Positions 33,336-42,065 of a stretch of 46,665 nt of DNA are shown here, in pieces (the first letter of the stretch is position 1; each line of letters starts with the position of its first letter). This DNA comes from Candidatus Gallispira edinburgensis (GTDB lineage Bacteria > Bacillota > Clostridia > Lachnospirales > CAG-274): NCBI GenBank assembly GCA_904395805.1, contig CAJFNV010000043.1, positions 1 through 46,665 of the forward strand. The letters run 5' to 3'. A program made the position numbers and the translations under genes. Below the pieces are notes generated by a model. It ran no database searches, was not told the DNA's origin, and saw only the letters and a list, made by a program, of their open reading frames with translations.

Positions 33336-34370
33336 ATGAGTTTTAAAAATATAAGAAAAATCCCGACACCTGCCGAAATTCAGGAAATGACACCGCTTAC
33401 TCCTGAATTAAAGGTAATAAAGGATGAAAATGACAGACAGTTAAAGGCAATATTTGAAGGCAAAGATGACAGATTTATCGTTATAGTTGGTCCCTGCTCT
33501 GCCGATGAAGAAGAATCCGTATGTGACTACGGAAGAAGACTTTCAGAAGTAAGCAAGCTTATAAGCGATAAAATATTCACTGTTATGAGAGTTTATACAG
33601 GCAAACCCAGAACAACAGGTGAAGGCTATAAGGGTATGATGCACCAGCCCGATCCAAACGGCGAGCCTAATATGGCTGAAGGTATAAAGGCGATAAGAAA
33701 AATGTATTTAAGGGTTATAAAGGAAACAGGGTTCCCTATTGCGGATGAAATGCTCTATCCTTCAAACCTTCCTTTTGTTGACGATATACTTTCATATATA
33801 GCAATAGGTGCAAGAAGTGTTGAAAACCAGCAGCACCGCCTTACATCAAGCGGCATTGACTGTCCTGTGGGTATGAAAAACCCTATGAGCGGTGACTTGT
33901 CTGTTATGTTTAATTCCATAAGAGCTGCACAGCAGTCACATGATTTTATTTATAACGGATATGAAGTCAAATCAAGCGGAAATCCTCATGCTCATGCTAT
34001 TATGAGAGGTTCTGTAAACAAGCGAGGCGTTCATATTCAGAATTACCATTATGAAGATCTGATTCTTGCAGCAGATATGTATGATGCAGGCAAATATCAG
34101 AATCCTGCTGTTATTGTTGACGCTAACCACTCAAATTCAAAGAAAATACACACTGAACAGCCAAGAATCGTTAAAGACGTTCTTCATTCAAGAAGCTGCA
34201 GTGAAAGACTTAAGAAACTTGTTAAGGGTGTAATGATTGAAAGCTATATTATGGGAGGAAATCAGAGCTGTGATGCAAAGGAACATATTTACGGCAAGTC
34301 AATTACCGACCCTTGCTTAAGCTTTGAAGATACTAAGAACTTACTTCTTGATATGTATCAGATTTTATAA
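33336..34370 (+). CDS. aroF: 3-Deoxy-7-phosphoheptulonate synthase (class I)
   Basis: Condenses phosphoenolpyruvate and erythrose 4-phosphate, the first step of aromatic amino-acid synthesis. The 344-residue protein shows FIVIVGPCSADEEE, RVYTGKPRTTGEGYKGM, the IGARSVENQQHRLTSSG substrate motif, SSGNPHAHAIMRG and VIVDANHSNSKK, all of the AroF/G/H type. The regulatory specificity (Tyr, Phe or Trp) is not decided, so the symbol is generic. AAGGAG precedes the ATG. It is monocistronic, between a promoter and a terminator. Confidence 0.95.
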   Translation: MSFKNIRKIPTPAEIQEMTPLTPELKVIKDENDRQLKAIFEGKDDRFIVIVGPCSADEEESVCDYGRRLSEVSKLISDKIFTVMRVYTGKPRTTGEGYKGMMHQPDPNGEPNMAEGIKAIRKMYLRVIKETGFPIADEMLYPSNLPFVDDILSYIAIGARSVENQQHRLTSSGIDCPVGMKNPMSGDLSVMFNSIRAAQQSHDFIYNGYEVKSSGNPHAHAIMRGSVNKRGVHIQNYHYEDLILAADMYDAGKYQNPAVIVDANHSNSKKIHTEQPRIVKDVLHSRSCSERLKKLVKGVMIESYIMGGNQSCDAKEHIYGKSITDPCLSFEDTKNLLLDMYQIL

Positions 34371-34375
34371 TATAT

Positions 34376-34410
34376 AAAAGAGGCAAAGGGAATTTCCGAA
34401 TGCCTCTTTT
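34376..34410 (+). terminator. Terminator after DAHP synthase
   Basis: AAAAGAGGCA (34376-34385) pairs with TGCCTCTTTT (34401-34410). It is symmetrical and overlaps the stop of the convergent DUF5131 gene. Confidence 0.85.
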
Positions 34411-35299
34411 ATATTTCAATTATACCTTCACTGCACTTTCCGCAGTCACCGCAGCCGTTACATATAGGTCTGCTGCCGCATTTTAAACAATTTTCTCTAT
34501 AATGCGGTTTATATAAAAACTCTTCATCTATTTCCCTTCCGAATCTGTCCCTTAATACAAATTTTAAAGGTTTTCCATCATAACTTATTCTTGATTTATA
34601 AGCCATTTCACTTTGAACAGTTTTTTTAGGTATGTGATAAGTTTTACCATCTTTTATAAATACCGTTCCCGTTTCTATAAAACAGAATTTAACATTCTCT
34701 CTTTCACACTGATATCTCAGTGACTTGACCCAGTCATAATTACATGGTCTTGCACCGTTATAATTTTCCCCTCCGCATACAACCTGTTCGATTTTACCTG
34801 TTTCAAGGTATTTTTCCATATGTACTTCGCCTATAAAAGGGGCGCACATTACCCCTTTATGTTTAAAAGGCAGTTCCATAAGTATGGGCAGTCTTTCATC
34901 TGCCCTTTTCTGATTTTCACATGTTACGTTAAAAAACACATTTTCCCATCCCTCTCCCCAGTCGGGAGGAAGCTGTTTTTCAACTCTATGAGGTCTTTTT
35001 GTCAGAAGATAAAATATAACATCACTTCTTGCTTTTATTATATTCCATGCTTCTTTTCTCCACTCATCTGCCTCTTCAATAAAGAAATCGGAAGTCATGC
35101 AAACTCTTATAATTTCACCGCTTTTAATTTTGTACTTTCCGTTACGCTCTTTTTTAAGAGGATAGTCAAATCCGTTTTTTGTCTTATATATAAAGCCACC
35201 GTTTCCTCCCCTCTGCCTGTCCAGAAAATACATGTAACAATTGTCACAGCCTTCACTTATTTTTCTGCACCCATGCCATGGATTCCATATATCGTGCAT
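34409..35299 (-). CDS. DUF5131 (phage Gp37-like) protein with Cys-rich tail
   Basis: A 296-residue protein. Its N-terminus IWNPWHGCRKISEGCDNCYM is the DUF5131/Gp37-Gp68 signature with a C-x7-C-x2-C group that recalls radical-SAM-like proteins. Next come VCMTSDFFIEEADEWR, IFYLLTKRPHR and VVCGGENYNGARPCNYDW. The last 30 residues add a second Cys cluster (C-x2-C-x5-C-x2-C-x2-C-x2-C, in CLKCGSRPICNGCGDCGKC) that could hold zinc or an Fe-S cluster. The function is unknown. It starts 14 nt after the Spo0A_C gene, so they are likely co-transcribed. Confidence 0.82.
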   Translation of the reverse strand: MHDIWNPWHGCRKISEGCDNCYMYFLDRQRGGNGGFIYKTKNGFDYPLKKERNGKYKIKSGEIIRVCMTSDFFIEEADEWRKEAWNIIKARSDVIFYLLTKRPHRVEKQLPPDWGEGWENVFFNVTCENQKRADERLPILMELPFKHKGVMCAPFIGEVHMEKYLETGKIEQVVCGGENYNGARPCNYDWVKSLRYQCERENVKFCFIETGTVFIKDGKTYHIPKKTVQSEMAYKSRISYDGKPLKFVLRDRFGREIDEEFLYKPHYRENCLKCGSRPICNGCGDCGKCSEGIIEI

Positions 35300-35313
35300 A
35301 TGATCACTTTCCT

Positions 35314-35673
35314 TTATAAATTATTCAGATATTCAACTGCCAGAAATATATATTCGCTGTTTGTGGGTTCTTTACTGCCCCTCCACTCGGCACCTACCTG
35401 TTTATAAAATTCATTGCCGTCAAATTTTTCCCATGCCTTTTTAATTGCAGCTTTCATACGCATTTCAACGGTTTTGGAACTTATGTTATGCCTTTTTGCT
35501 ATTTCCGGATATACTATTTTTGCCAGCATGCCAAGCAGATCCTGATCATTGTATACCATTACAATGGCTTCTTTAATATATGTATAACCTTTCAGATTTG
35601 GCATAATCCCTGACAAATAAAGCAGATTCCCTATAATTTTATTTAATTCATTTTCACTTATTTTATTATTCAT
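35314..35673 (-). CDS. Stand-alone Spo0A C-terminal domain protein
   Basis: A 119-residue protein that consists almost only of the Spo0A effector (DNA-binding) domain: LYLSGIMPNLKGYTYIKEAI, the central VYPEIAKRHNISSKTVEMRMKAAIKKAW, and a C-terminal NSEYIFLAVEYL. Spo0A itself has an N-terminal receiver, which is missing here with no trace upstream. It may bind 0A-box-like DNA without phospho-control, or act as a modulator of Spo0A. An AAAGGAGG site precedes the ATG. Confidence 0.88.
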   Translation of the reverse strand: MNNKISENELNKIIGNLLYLSGIMPNLKGYTYIKEAIVMVYNDQDLLGMLAKIVYPEIAKRHNISSKTVEMRMKAAIKKAWEKFDGNEFYKQVGAEWRGSKEPTNSEYIFLAVEYLNNL

Positions 35674-35780
35674 ACAAGTACCTCCTTTGATCCTGTTTTC
35701 ACAGAATTAATGATCTGCAGCCTATAATTAAATTTTACAAAATTTAACATAAAAAGTCCATACCTGCATAAAAAAATAAA

Positions 35781-35800
35781 AGTCCTTAATTTACAGGACT
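35781..35800 (-). terminator. Terminator after miaB
   Basis: AGTCCT (35781-35786) pairs with AGGACT (35795-35800), and the minus strand continues into TTTTATTTTTTT. Confidence 0.8.
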
Positions 35801-35862
35801 CTTATTTATAATATTCTGTTTTTGTTATATTAGCTTAAAATAACATTCTCTCTCATGCTCCA

Positions 35863-37284
35863 TCAAACCTTTTCGCCAATAAGATAAAAGGTCTTGCAGT
35901 CGGTTATTCTCACATCAAAAATATCACCTATCATAGACTTGTCACCCTTAAAATGTACAAGAGAATTATCCTCAAGTCTGCCTGTAATAAAGCTTTCATC
36001 ATTAGCACTTACATCATCAGCCATAACTTTGTACACCTTACCTACCTTTTCACTGTTAAGCTCATATATAACAGGATTAAGAGCTTCAAGAACACGGTTA
36101 AAATTCTTCTTAGCCTCAGCTTCAGGCACCTGATCTTCCATTATAGCAGCCGGAGTCCCTGTCCTCTTTGAATATATAAATGTAAATGCCCCGTTAAACC
36201 TTGCCTTTTTAATTACATCAATAGTGTCATCAACATCCTCAGCACTTTCTCCCGGAAATCCTACTATAATATCTGTAGTAATTGCAATATCAGGGATCTC
36301 CTTCCTGAGTTTTTCAACAAGCTCAAGATAATGTTCCTTTGTATAATGTCTGTTCATTCTTCTTAATATTTCATTATTGCCTGCCTGGAAAGGAAGGTGA
36401 ATATGATTACATACCTTTTCACAATCCCTCATGGCATATATAAGCTCATCGCTTAAATCCTTGGGATGTGATGTCATAAATCTTATTCTTTCAATACCCT
36501 CAATTTCATTGACCTTTCTCAGAAGTTCTGCAAATGTTATATTTTCATCAAGTCCCTTGCCGTAGCTGTTTACATTCTGACCTAAAAGAGTAACTTCCTT
36601 CACTCCGTCAGCAGCAAGAGCTTTTATCTCATTTATAATATCCCGAGAACATCTGCTTCTTTCCCTTCCTCTTACATATGGCACTATACAGTATGAACAG
36701 AAATTGTTGCAACCAAACATAATATTTACGCTTGCCTTATATTTAAAATGTCTTATTGCCGGCAGATCCTCAACAATTTCTCCGTGTTCCTTCCATATAT
36801 CAAATACAGGAGCATTTGTTTCCATATTTATGTACATAAGCTCTGCAAGCTTGTACAGATTAAAGGTACCGAATACAATGTCAACGTGCTTATACTTCTC
36901 CTTTATTGTCTGCAGCACAACATCCTGCTGCATCATACATCCGCAAAGAGCTATCCTCATATCAGGATTTTCCTTTTTCTGATGCTTAAGATAACCAAGA
37001 TTTCCGTAAACCTTGTTTTCTGCATTTTCTCTGACACAGCAAGTATTGTATATTACAAAATCAGCATCTTTCTCCTCTGCTGTTTCCTCGTACCCCATTT
37101 CCTTAAGCATACCAAGAAGCTTTTCTGAATCGTGAGCATTCATCTGGCACCCGAAAGTAGTAATATGCATCTTCTTTCTTCTGCCGGTTTTATTATAAAA
37201 ATCTTCATTTATCTCTCTTATTTTTTCCATAAATTCCTGCTGTCTTGCCAGTTCACTTTCAGGAATATTATTCTTTCTCTCCAC
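35863..37284 (-). CDS. miaB: tRNA-2-methylthio-N6-dimethylallyladenosine synthase
   Basis: A 473-residue radical SAM methylthiotransferase modifying A37 of tRNAs that read UNN codons. The N-terminal UPF0004 domain holds Cys ligands in TTFGCQMNAHDSEK, YNTCCVRENAE and LCGCMMQQ. The radical SAM motif C-x3-C-x2-C is in GCNNFCSYCIVPYVRGRERS, and a C-terminal TRAM domain follows. The start is GTG at 37284, eight bases after GGAGG. It carries a longer N-terminal lead (about 38 residues) before the conserved domain, which is common in clostridial MiaB. Confidence 0.96.
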   Translation of the reverse strand: MERKNNIPESELARQQEFMEKIREINEDFYNKTGRRKKMHITTFGCQMNAHDSEKLLGMLKEMGYEETAEEKDADFVIYNTCCVRENAENKVYGNLGYLKHQKKENPDMRIALCGCMMQQDVVLQTIKEKYKHVDIVFGTFNLYKLAELMYINMETNAPVFDIWKEHGEIVEDLPAIRHFKYKASVNIMFGCNNFCSYCIVPYVRGRERSRCSRDIINEIKALAADGVKEVTLLGQNVNSYGKGLDENITFAELLRKVNEIEGIERIRFMTSHPKDLSDELIYAMRDCEKVCNHIHLPFQAGNNEILRRMNRHYTKEHYLELVEKLRKEIPDIAITTDIIVGFPGESAEDVDDTIDVIKKARFNGAFTFIYSKRTGTPAAIMEDQVPEAEAKKNFNRVLEALNPVIYELNSEKVGKVYKVMADDVSANDESFITGRLEDNSLVHFKGDKSMIGDIFDVRITDCKTFYLIGEKV

Positions 37285-37390
37285 TTCCGTATCCTCCGTA
37301 AAACATATTTACCTCATATTAACATAGTTATTATAACATATCCCTTCTACTAATGCAAAGGTAAAATTTTAATGCATAATTCGCAGCAAA

Positions 37391-37420
37391 AAGCGCCTGA
37401 CATCAGTTTGTCAAGCGCTT
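37391..37420 (-). terminator. Terminator overlapping the end of the small HTH gene
   Basis: AAGCGC-TGACA and TGTCA-GCGCTT form a stem with small internal mismatches, with TTTTTG following on the minus strand. Confidence 0.8.
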
Positions 37421-37627
37421 CTGAGAAAAATCATTTTCTGTTCCGGCATATAAAGAATTTTTTCCAATCAATTTTGACAGCTTGTAACAGGTTTTAATTG
37501 ACGGCACTGTCTTTCTCCTTAATATGTTTCTTATAGTTTTGTCATTTAAATTTGTCAGCTTTGCCAGTTTATATATACTCAGGTTATTTTCTTCCTTATA
37601 TTGTATTAATATGTCTGCTATGTCCAT
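37403..37627 (-). CDS. Small HTH DNA-binding protein
   Basis: A 74-residue Cro/CI-like helix-turn-helix protein: ILIQYKEENNLSIYKLAKLT, then NDKTIRNILRRKTVPSIKTC and YKLSKLIGKNSLY. No sensor domain is present. It stands alone between miaB and the glycosylase gene, with its own terminator. No palindromic operator as clear as that at 18530 is seen upstream. Confidence 0.82.
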   Translation of the reverse strand: MDIADILIQYKEENNLSIYKLAKLTNLNDKTIRNILRRKTVPSIKTCYKLSKLIGKNSLYAGTENDFSQKRLTN

Positions 37628-37759
37628 TGCTCATCATCCTTATATGTCAAATTTTGTATATTTATAAATATTATAACATATAAATGCAGTTACATCAATA
37701 TTTTATTTATTATAGTTTGTAAATTATTTATAAACACAAAGGAATATATCAATATAAAA

Positions 37760-38641
37760 TTACTGTTTTTTCTCCTTATCTGTACCTATCTTAAGGCTTC
37801 TGGCATAATAGAACAAATACTGCTGTGCGTACCCCGCAAGCTCACCCCACTTCTCCTTTGCAAAAGCATGTATATCCTTTATATTTGTATCCTCACCTCT
37901 AAAGTACAAATGCTCCATTACTCTTTTCACCCAGACATCAGTTGGAAAGACCTCTCTCCTGCCCATTGAAAAAAGCATGGTACAGTCTGCCACCTTCTGC
38001 CCTACTCCCTTTATTTTCAGGAGCATTTTCAAAAGCTCTTCAGTACTCATTTCATCAATTTCACCAAGATTAACTTCTCCCGATAAAAGCTTGTCAATGC
38101 AGTCCCTTATGTACTTAGCCCTGAAACCCATTCTGAGAGAGAATAAATCCTCTTCACTTGCACATTTGATTTCTTCAAGTGTAGGAAACAGATGATCATC
38201 CCCTGCTTTTTTGCCATACTTTTCAGCCATTCTTGAAATAATGCCCTTTATCCTCGGAATATTGTTATTCTGTGAAATTATAAAGCTCATAAGGCATTCG
38301 TAAGGTTCCTGATTTAATATTCTTATACCACCTGCATATTCCGTAGCTTTTTTCATTATCTCATCATTTTCTGATACCTTTTCCTTGATCTCATTATAAT
38401 CCCTGTCCATATCAAAATAATTTTTCCATATACTTTCATATTCACTTTCTGAGCAGGGATACATTTCAACTTTGTTACCCTCCTGCTTTATATACAACAC
38501 CTTACCATATGCTATAATTTTATACTCAAGCTCACCAAGCTTTTCAAAACGAAAACACTGACCGCACTCCAAAATTTCCTCTATATTAAAACAATCTGCA
38601 TCCTCTATTATTAAAGTATTATTAAGTTCATAATATTTCAT
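37760..38641 (-). CDS. ogg: OGG1-type DNA glycosylase
   Basis: A 293-residue HhH-GPD base-excision repair enzyme. An N-terminal domain (about 1-105, with ILECGQCFRFEK) resembles that of 8-oxoguanine glycosylase OGG. The core includes LMSFIISQNNNIPRIKGII, the hairpin LLKIKGVGQKVADCTMLFSM, and the catalytic Asp in VFPTDVWVKRVM. The catalytic Lys expected before the hairpin-Asp region of OGG1 fits K in GVGQKVAD. It removes oxidised purines. The adjacent MiaB gene has no functional link. Confidence 0.9.
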   Translation of the reverse strand: MKYYELNNTLIIEDADCFNIEEILECGQCFRFEKLGELEYKIIAYGKVLYIKQEGNKVEMYPCSESEYESIWKNYFDMDRDYNEIKEKVSENDEIMKKATEYAGGIRILNQEPYECLMSFIISQNNNIPRIKGIISRMAEKYGKKAGDDHLFPTLEEIKCASEEDLFSLRMGFRAKYIRDCIDKLLSGEVNLGEIDEMSTEELLKMLLKIKGVGQKVADCTMLFSMGRREVFPTDVWVKRVMEHLYFRGEDTNIKDIHAFAKEKWGELAGYAQQYLFYYARSLKIGTDKEKKQ

Positions 38642-38702
38642 AACTTTGACCCTTTCAATTTTTATATTTTTATGCTAAAATCTCTTATAAGAGGTGATTA
38701 TA

Positions 38703-39431
38703 ATGAAAGAACAAATTTATACAATTCCCGTAAATGAAGGTTTTGATGAAGGGGGCGAATGTCCCTTCTGCAATATGTACCATAAGCTTGAAAAGGATGC
38801 CATTGACTATATGCTGGGTGCCTCATATATGGAAGATGATATCCGCATGGAAACAAATAAAGTCGGCTTCTGCGGAAAGCATTACGATATGATGTACAAA
38901 GAGCAGAACAGACTTGGTGTTGCCCTTATGCTTCATACACACATACAGAAAATCAACAGTGACCTTGAAAAGCTTTGTGCTGACTTAAAGTCAGGAGAAA
39001 AGAAAGGCTTGTTCTCCAAATCATCAAAGGGAGAAAACAAGGTTACCCCTTATCTTAATAATATAGCAGAAAGCTGTTATATTTGCAACAGAATAAAGAC
39101 TAATTTCGACAGATACTTTGATACCTTTTTCTATATGTGGAAAACAGACAATGAAATGAAAGAAAAGGTAAAAAACTCAAAGGGCTTTTGTCTTGATCAT
39201 TTTTCAATGCTTATAGATACAGCCTCAAAAAAGCTTAGCGGCAAGGATTATGGAGAGTTTATTGACATAGTTGTCCCTGTACAGCTTGAAAATATGAAGC
39301 GTCTTGAAAAAGAGGTCGACCATTTTACAAACAAATTTGACCATAACTACAAGGATGTTCCCTGGGGCACAGCAAAGGATGTCCTTCCAAGAGCAATATT
39401 AAAGGTAGCATCTCAGATCGTGGAGGATTAA
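38703..39431 (+). CDS. Cys/His-rich cytoplasmic protein (DUF6062-like)
   Basis: A 242-residue soluble protein with two similar metal-site-like groups. The first is ECPFCNMYHKLEKDAIDYML followed by VGFCGKHYDMMY; the second is SCYICNRIKTNFDRYFDTF followed by GFCLDHFSML. This duplicated C-x2-C ... C-x2-H pattern suggests two zinc-binding modules; I associate it with DUF6062, of unknown function. The ATG at 38703 follows GAGGTGAT, which excludes a GTG start at 38694. It is coupled to the next gene (1-nt gap). Confidence 0.78.
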   Translation: MKEQIYTIPVNEGFDEGGECPFCNMYHKLEKDAIDYMLGASYMEDDIRMETNKVGFCGKHYDMMYKEQNRLGVALMLHTHIQKINSDLEKLCADLKSGEKKGLFSKSSKGENKVTPYLNNIAESCYICNRIKTNFDRYFDTFFYMWKTDNEMKEKVKNSKGFCLDHFSMLIDTASKKLSGKDYGEFIDIVVPVQLENMKRLEKEVDHFTNKFDHNYKDVPWGTAKDVLPRAILKVASQIVED

Positions 39432-39432
39432 A

Positions 39433-40077
39433 ATGACATTTAAAGAACTGGACACTAAAGGCAAAATCGAGCATATATGGGAATACTACAGACTTAGAAT
39501 ATTTATGATAATATTCCTTGCATGTGTTGCAATTTCCTTTATTTATACAATATTTATAAAACCTCATCCTGATTTGTACTGTGGTGTCGCCATGTACAAT
39601 CAGTTTATTTCAATGGATGATATAGAAACAATAACCGATGAACTTGACACAAGATTTAATTTAAATCCCGATGAATACACTGTTGATATACAGAGCTTTT
39701 ATGATGACGGCTCCGATGTAATGGTTGAGGCTCAGCTAAATCAGAAATTCAATACATATATTTATGCATCACAGTTTCATCTTTTACTAAGTGACAAAGA
39801 AAATATTGAAACATTTATATCTGCAGAATATATGACATCATTAAGTGATTATCTTTCTCAGGAGCAGATAGCGGAACTGGATTCACAGGGTAAAATTTTG
39901 TATGCAATAAATCCATATACAAACAAGAACGAACCTATGGCAGTTGATATAAGTGACTCCGCCTTTTTAAAGAAGTATGATCTCTATCAGGAAACAGGCT
40001 GTTATATGGGCTTTGTGCCAATGCCTGACAATGGTGATCACACCCTTAATGTTTTCAATGCCCTTATGGAAAAATAA
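39433..40077 (+). CDS. Single-pass membrane protein, function unknown
   Basis: A 214-residue protein. It has a charged N-terminal segment (about 1-21, containing KGKIEHIWEYYRLR), one membrane helix (about 22-41) and an external domain of about 170 residues. I recognise no family; the N-terminal segment plus helix is common in clostridial envelope proteins. It begins one base after the DUF6062-like stop, with GGAGG inside that gene's end, so the two are an operon. It ends 13 nt before the ECF promoter at 40090. Confidence 0.72.
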   Translation: MTFKELDTKGKIEHIWEYYRLRIFMIIFLACVAISFIYTIFIKPHPDLYCGVAMYNQFISMDDIETITDELDTRFNLNPDEYTVDIQSFYDDGSDVMVEAQLNQKFNTYIYASQFHLLLSDKENIETFISAEYMTSLSDYLSQEQIAELDSQGKILYAINPYTNKNEPMAVDISDSAFLKKYDLYQETGCYMGFVPMPDNGDHTLNVFNALMEK

Positions 40078-40089
40078 TTAAAAAATTTT

Positions 40090-40117
40090 GTCACAAATTT
40101 AAATTTAACAGGTTATT
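40090..40117 (+). promoter_or_regulatory. ECF-type promoter P1 (sigma gene autoregulation)
   Basis: TTTTGTCACAAAT with GTCACA at 40090-40095, a 16-nt spacer, then GTTATTATATATGAA from 40112. The same elements with the same spacing occur at 41557. It lies about 140 nt before the sigma gene. Confidence 0.7.
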
Positions 40118-40176
40118 ATATATGAATGGATAAATATCAGAATATTTGAATATTTCGGCAAAATATAACATTTAAC

Positions 40177-40205
40177 TTGCACTTTCTGTATTTTCATGGT
40201 ATAAT
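40177..40205 (+). promoter_or_regulatory. Sigma-A promoter of the ECF sigma gene
   Basis: TTGCAC (40177-40182), 17-nt spacer, perfect TATAAT (40200-40205), giving a basal transcript starting near 40212. Confidence 0.8.
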
Positions 40206-40253
40206 CTTATATATTTATTTTACACTATATTTATTTGACCGTCGGAGAGTTCA

Positions 40254-40799
40254 ATGTTATTTCTTATATTTGACACAGAAGAAGAAAAACAGCTTGCTAT
40301 AATGCTGTATGAAAAATATTCAAAATTTATGTTTAAGGTTGCTTTTGATATTTTAAACAATAATTATGCCGCTGAAGATGCCCTGCAGCAGGCATTTATT
40401 AAAATTTCAAAAAATCTTGACAAAATCGATAAATTTAACGAAATCAAAACAAGGAATTATATCGGCCTGATAACAAGAAATACTGCTATTGATATGTATA
40501 ATGACATAAAGAAACAGCCTGTCCCCATTGAGGATGACTGTGCTGACATTGATGCCTGTGACATTTCCGAGCTTATCATAACAAAGGAAACCTATGACAG
40601 AATAAAAAAGCATATCAATAGCCTTAAGTCCTGTTACAGGGAGATTATTTTTCTGAAGTTTGAGCAGGATCTCACATATAATGATATTGCCGAACTTCTT
40701 GATATAACCCCCGAAAATGCACGCAAACGTCTTGAAAGAGCAAGATCACAGATATTAAAATTACTTATGGAGGAGGACGACTCACATGGCAGAAAATGA
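40254..40799 (+). CDS. ECF-type sigma factor
   Basis: A protein of 181 residues. Region 2 covers about residues 20-85 (LYEKYSKFMFKVAFDILNN, AEDALQQAFIKISKN, RNYIGLITRNTAIDMYND) and region 4 about 120-170 (LKSCYREIIFLKFEQDLTY, NDIAELLDITPENARKRLERA). GGAGAG precedes the ATG. It overlaps its anti-sigma gene by 14 nt. It has both a vegetative promoter and a copy of the bipartite ECF-type promoter that recurs before the secreted-protein block, so it is presumed to activate itself and that block. Confidence 0.93.
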   Translation: MLFLIFDTEEEKQLAIMLYEKYSKFMFKVAFDILNNNYAAEDALQQAFIKISKNLDKIDKFNEIKTRNYIGLITRNTAIDMYNDIKKQPVPIEDDCADIDACDISELIITKETYDRIKKHINSLKSCYREIIFLKFEQDLTYNDIAELLDITPENARKRLERARSQILKLLMEEDDSHGRK

Positions 40800-41526
40800 T
40801 AACAAACCTATGGATAATGCCATTGATGCCTTGATCAGGTCAGCCTCCTCCGATATAGTCACAGAAATGTTTGACAAAATCGATGCTTCGATTAATGATG
40901 AGGATATTCATTTTTCCGAAAACCATATAAGAGCAATGAATAAAATTTTATATAGTCAGACTGTTGCTGATGATAACAGAATAAAACACTTCAGATTAAA
41001 TAAGCGTCTTATTCTTGTTGCAATAATCACCATGACGATTGTCCTTATTGCAGCTCTTTCCGTAGGTGCCGACAGACTTAAATTTCTTGATTATTTTATG
41101 AATGTAAGTGATATAAGCACTGATTTCACAAAATCTCCTGAATCAGAAAAAGGTGTCTACTATGTTGATGAAAACATCAGGGAAAGTTCAGGGAAAGCAA
41201 CTGAATCTAAATATTCCATAAAACTTAATTATATACCCGATGGCTTTATACTTACAGATTCATCAGAAAGCAGAAGTATTTCAACTTACAGATATTCTTG
41301 CAATGACAAATATTTTGATGTTGATAAAAGTATAGTACCTGATACAATGAGTATTGATACTGAAGATGCAGAAACAGAATATATTGATATAAATGGCTGT
41401 AAGGCATTTATTAGTATAAAACCAAACATTGTTATATTAACATGGACAGATAATAATATACTTTATACTGTAAACGGAAATATAGACAAAGAAACTATCA
41501 TAAAAATAGCTGAAAATATGGAATAA
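40786..41526 (+). CDS. Membrane anti-sigma factor (DUF4367-like external domain)
   Basis: A 246-residue protein with a cytoplasmic N-terminal part (about 1-70, predicted to bind the sigma factor), one helix (about 74-94), and an external domain of about 150 residues. The C-terminal pattern (YIPDGFILTDSSES, then NGCKAFISIKPNIVILTWTDNN, then LYTVNG, ending in IIKIAENM) matches the DUF4367 type found in anti-sigma factors. GGAGGAGG precedes the ATG. No zinc motif is present. It probably releases sigma upon an envelope signal, perhaps by proteolysis. Confidence 0.85.
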   Translation: MAENDNKPMDNAIDALIRSASSDIVTEMFDKIDASINDEDIHFSENHIRAMNKILYSQTVADDNRIKHFRLNKRLILVAIITMTIVLIAALSVGADRLKFLDYFMNVSDISTDFTKSPESEKGVYYVDENIRESSGKATESKYSIKLNYIPDGFILTDSSESRSISTYRYSCNDKYFDVDKSIVPDTMSIDTEDAETEYIDINGCKAFISIKPNIVILTWTDNNILYTVNGNIDKETIIKIAENME

Positions 41527-41556
41527 AAAATTTTTAAAAAAAATTTTAAATTTTTT

Positions 41557-41584
41557 GTCACAAATCCTCCTTTTCGGGGTTTTA
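41557..41584 (+). promoter_or_regulatory. ECF-type promoter P2 (secreted block)
   Basis: TTTTGTCACAAAT with GTCACA at 41557-41562, a 16-nt spacer, then GTTTTAATATATGAA from 41579. It is almost the same as P1 and lies about 50 nt before the 139-residue secreted protein gene. Confidence 0.75.
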
Positions 41585-41633
41585 ATATATGAAAGCATAA
41601 AAATATATTAAAACTTGAAGGAGGATTTTTATT

Positions 41634-42053
41634 ATGAAAAAATTTATTTTACTTTTAACTGCACTGTCAATGTTTAGTGCAAATGTACCTGCCAAAACTT
41701 TAGACACTACAGATACTGAATCAAGTATCTCTGAAATATCTCCGAGATACACATATATAATAGAAACTTATAATGATTTAATCTTATCTTCTAACAAAGC
41801 AAATTGTTATGCTTACACCAAAACTCCGCCCAAATATAGAGCAAAAGTTAAGGTTGAATTACAGCAAAAAGGAACAAGCTGGACAACCCTCAAAACATGG
41901 ATCGTAACTGATTCATCAAAAGCAATTGTAGATGAAAACTACACTCTCACAAAAGGCTGCTCCTACAGGCTGAAAACCACTCACTACGCTTTAAACACCA
42001 ACGGCAGTGTAGCTGAATATATAACCCAGTACAGTTCAACTGCAACCTACTAA
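41634..42053 (+). CDS. Small secreted beta-rich protein (DUF6147-like)
   Basis: A 139-residue protein with a signal peptide (about 1-20, cleavage near VPAKT). The mature part is rich in Ser/Thr and beta-strand-like sequence: CYAYTKTPPKYRAKVKVELQ, then SWTTLKTWIV and CSYRLKTTHYAL. It resembles small secreted proteins with one beta-sandwich domain in Lachnospiraceae (DUF6147), a call made from the pattern only. Two Cys (one early, one late) could form a disulfide. GAAGGAGG precedes the ATG. It is the first gene after promoter P2. Confidence 0.75.
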   Translation: MKKFILLLTALSMFSANVPAKTLDTTDTESSISEISPRYTYIIETYNDLILSSNKANCYAYTKTPPKYRAKVKVELQQKGTSWTTLKTWIVTDSSKAIVDENYTLTKGCSYRLKTTHYALNTNGSVAEYITQYSSTATY

Positions 42054-42065
42054 GGCGGTGATTTT

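Noticed and set aside
34820..35407. 195-codon open frame opposite DUF5131 and Spo0A_C
   Set aside because: It spans the complements of two real genes and has no ribosome site or recognisable domain.
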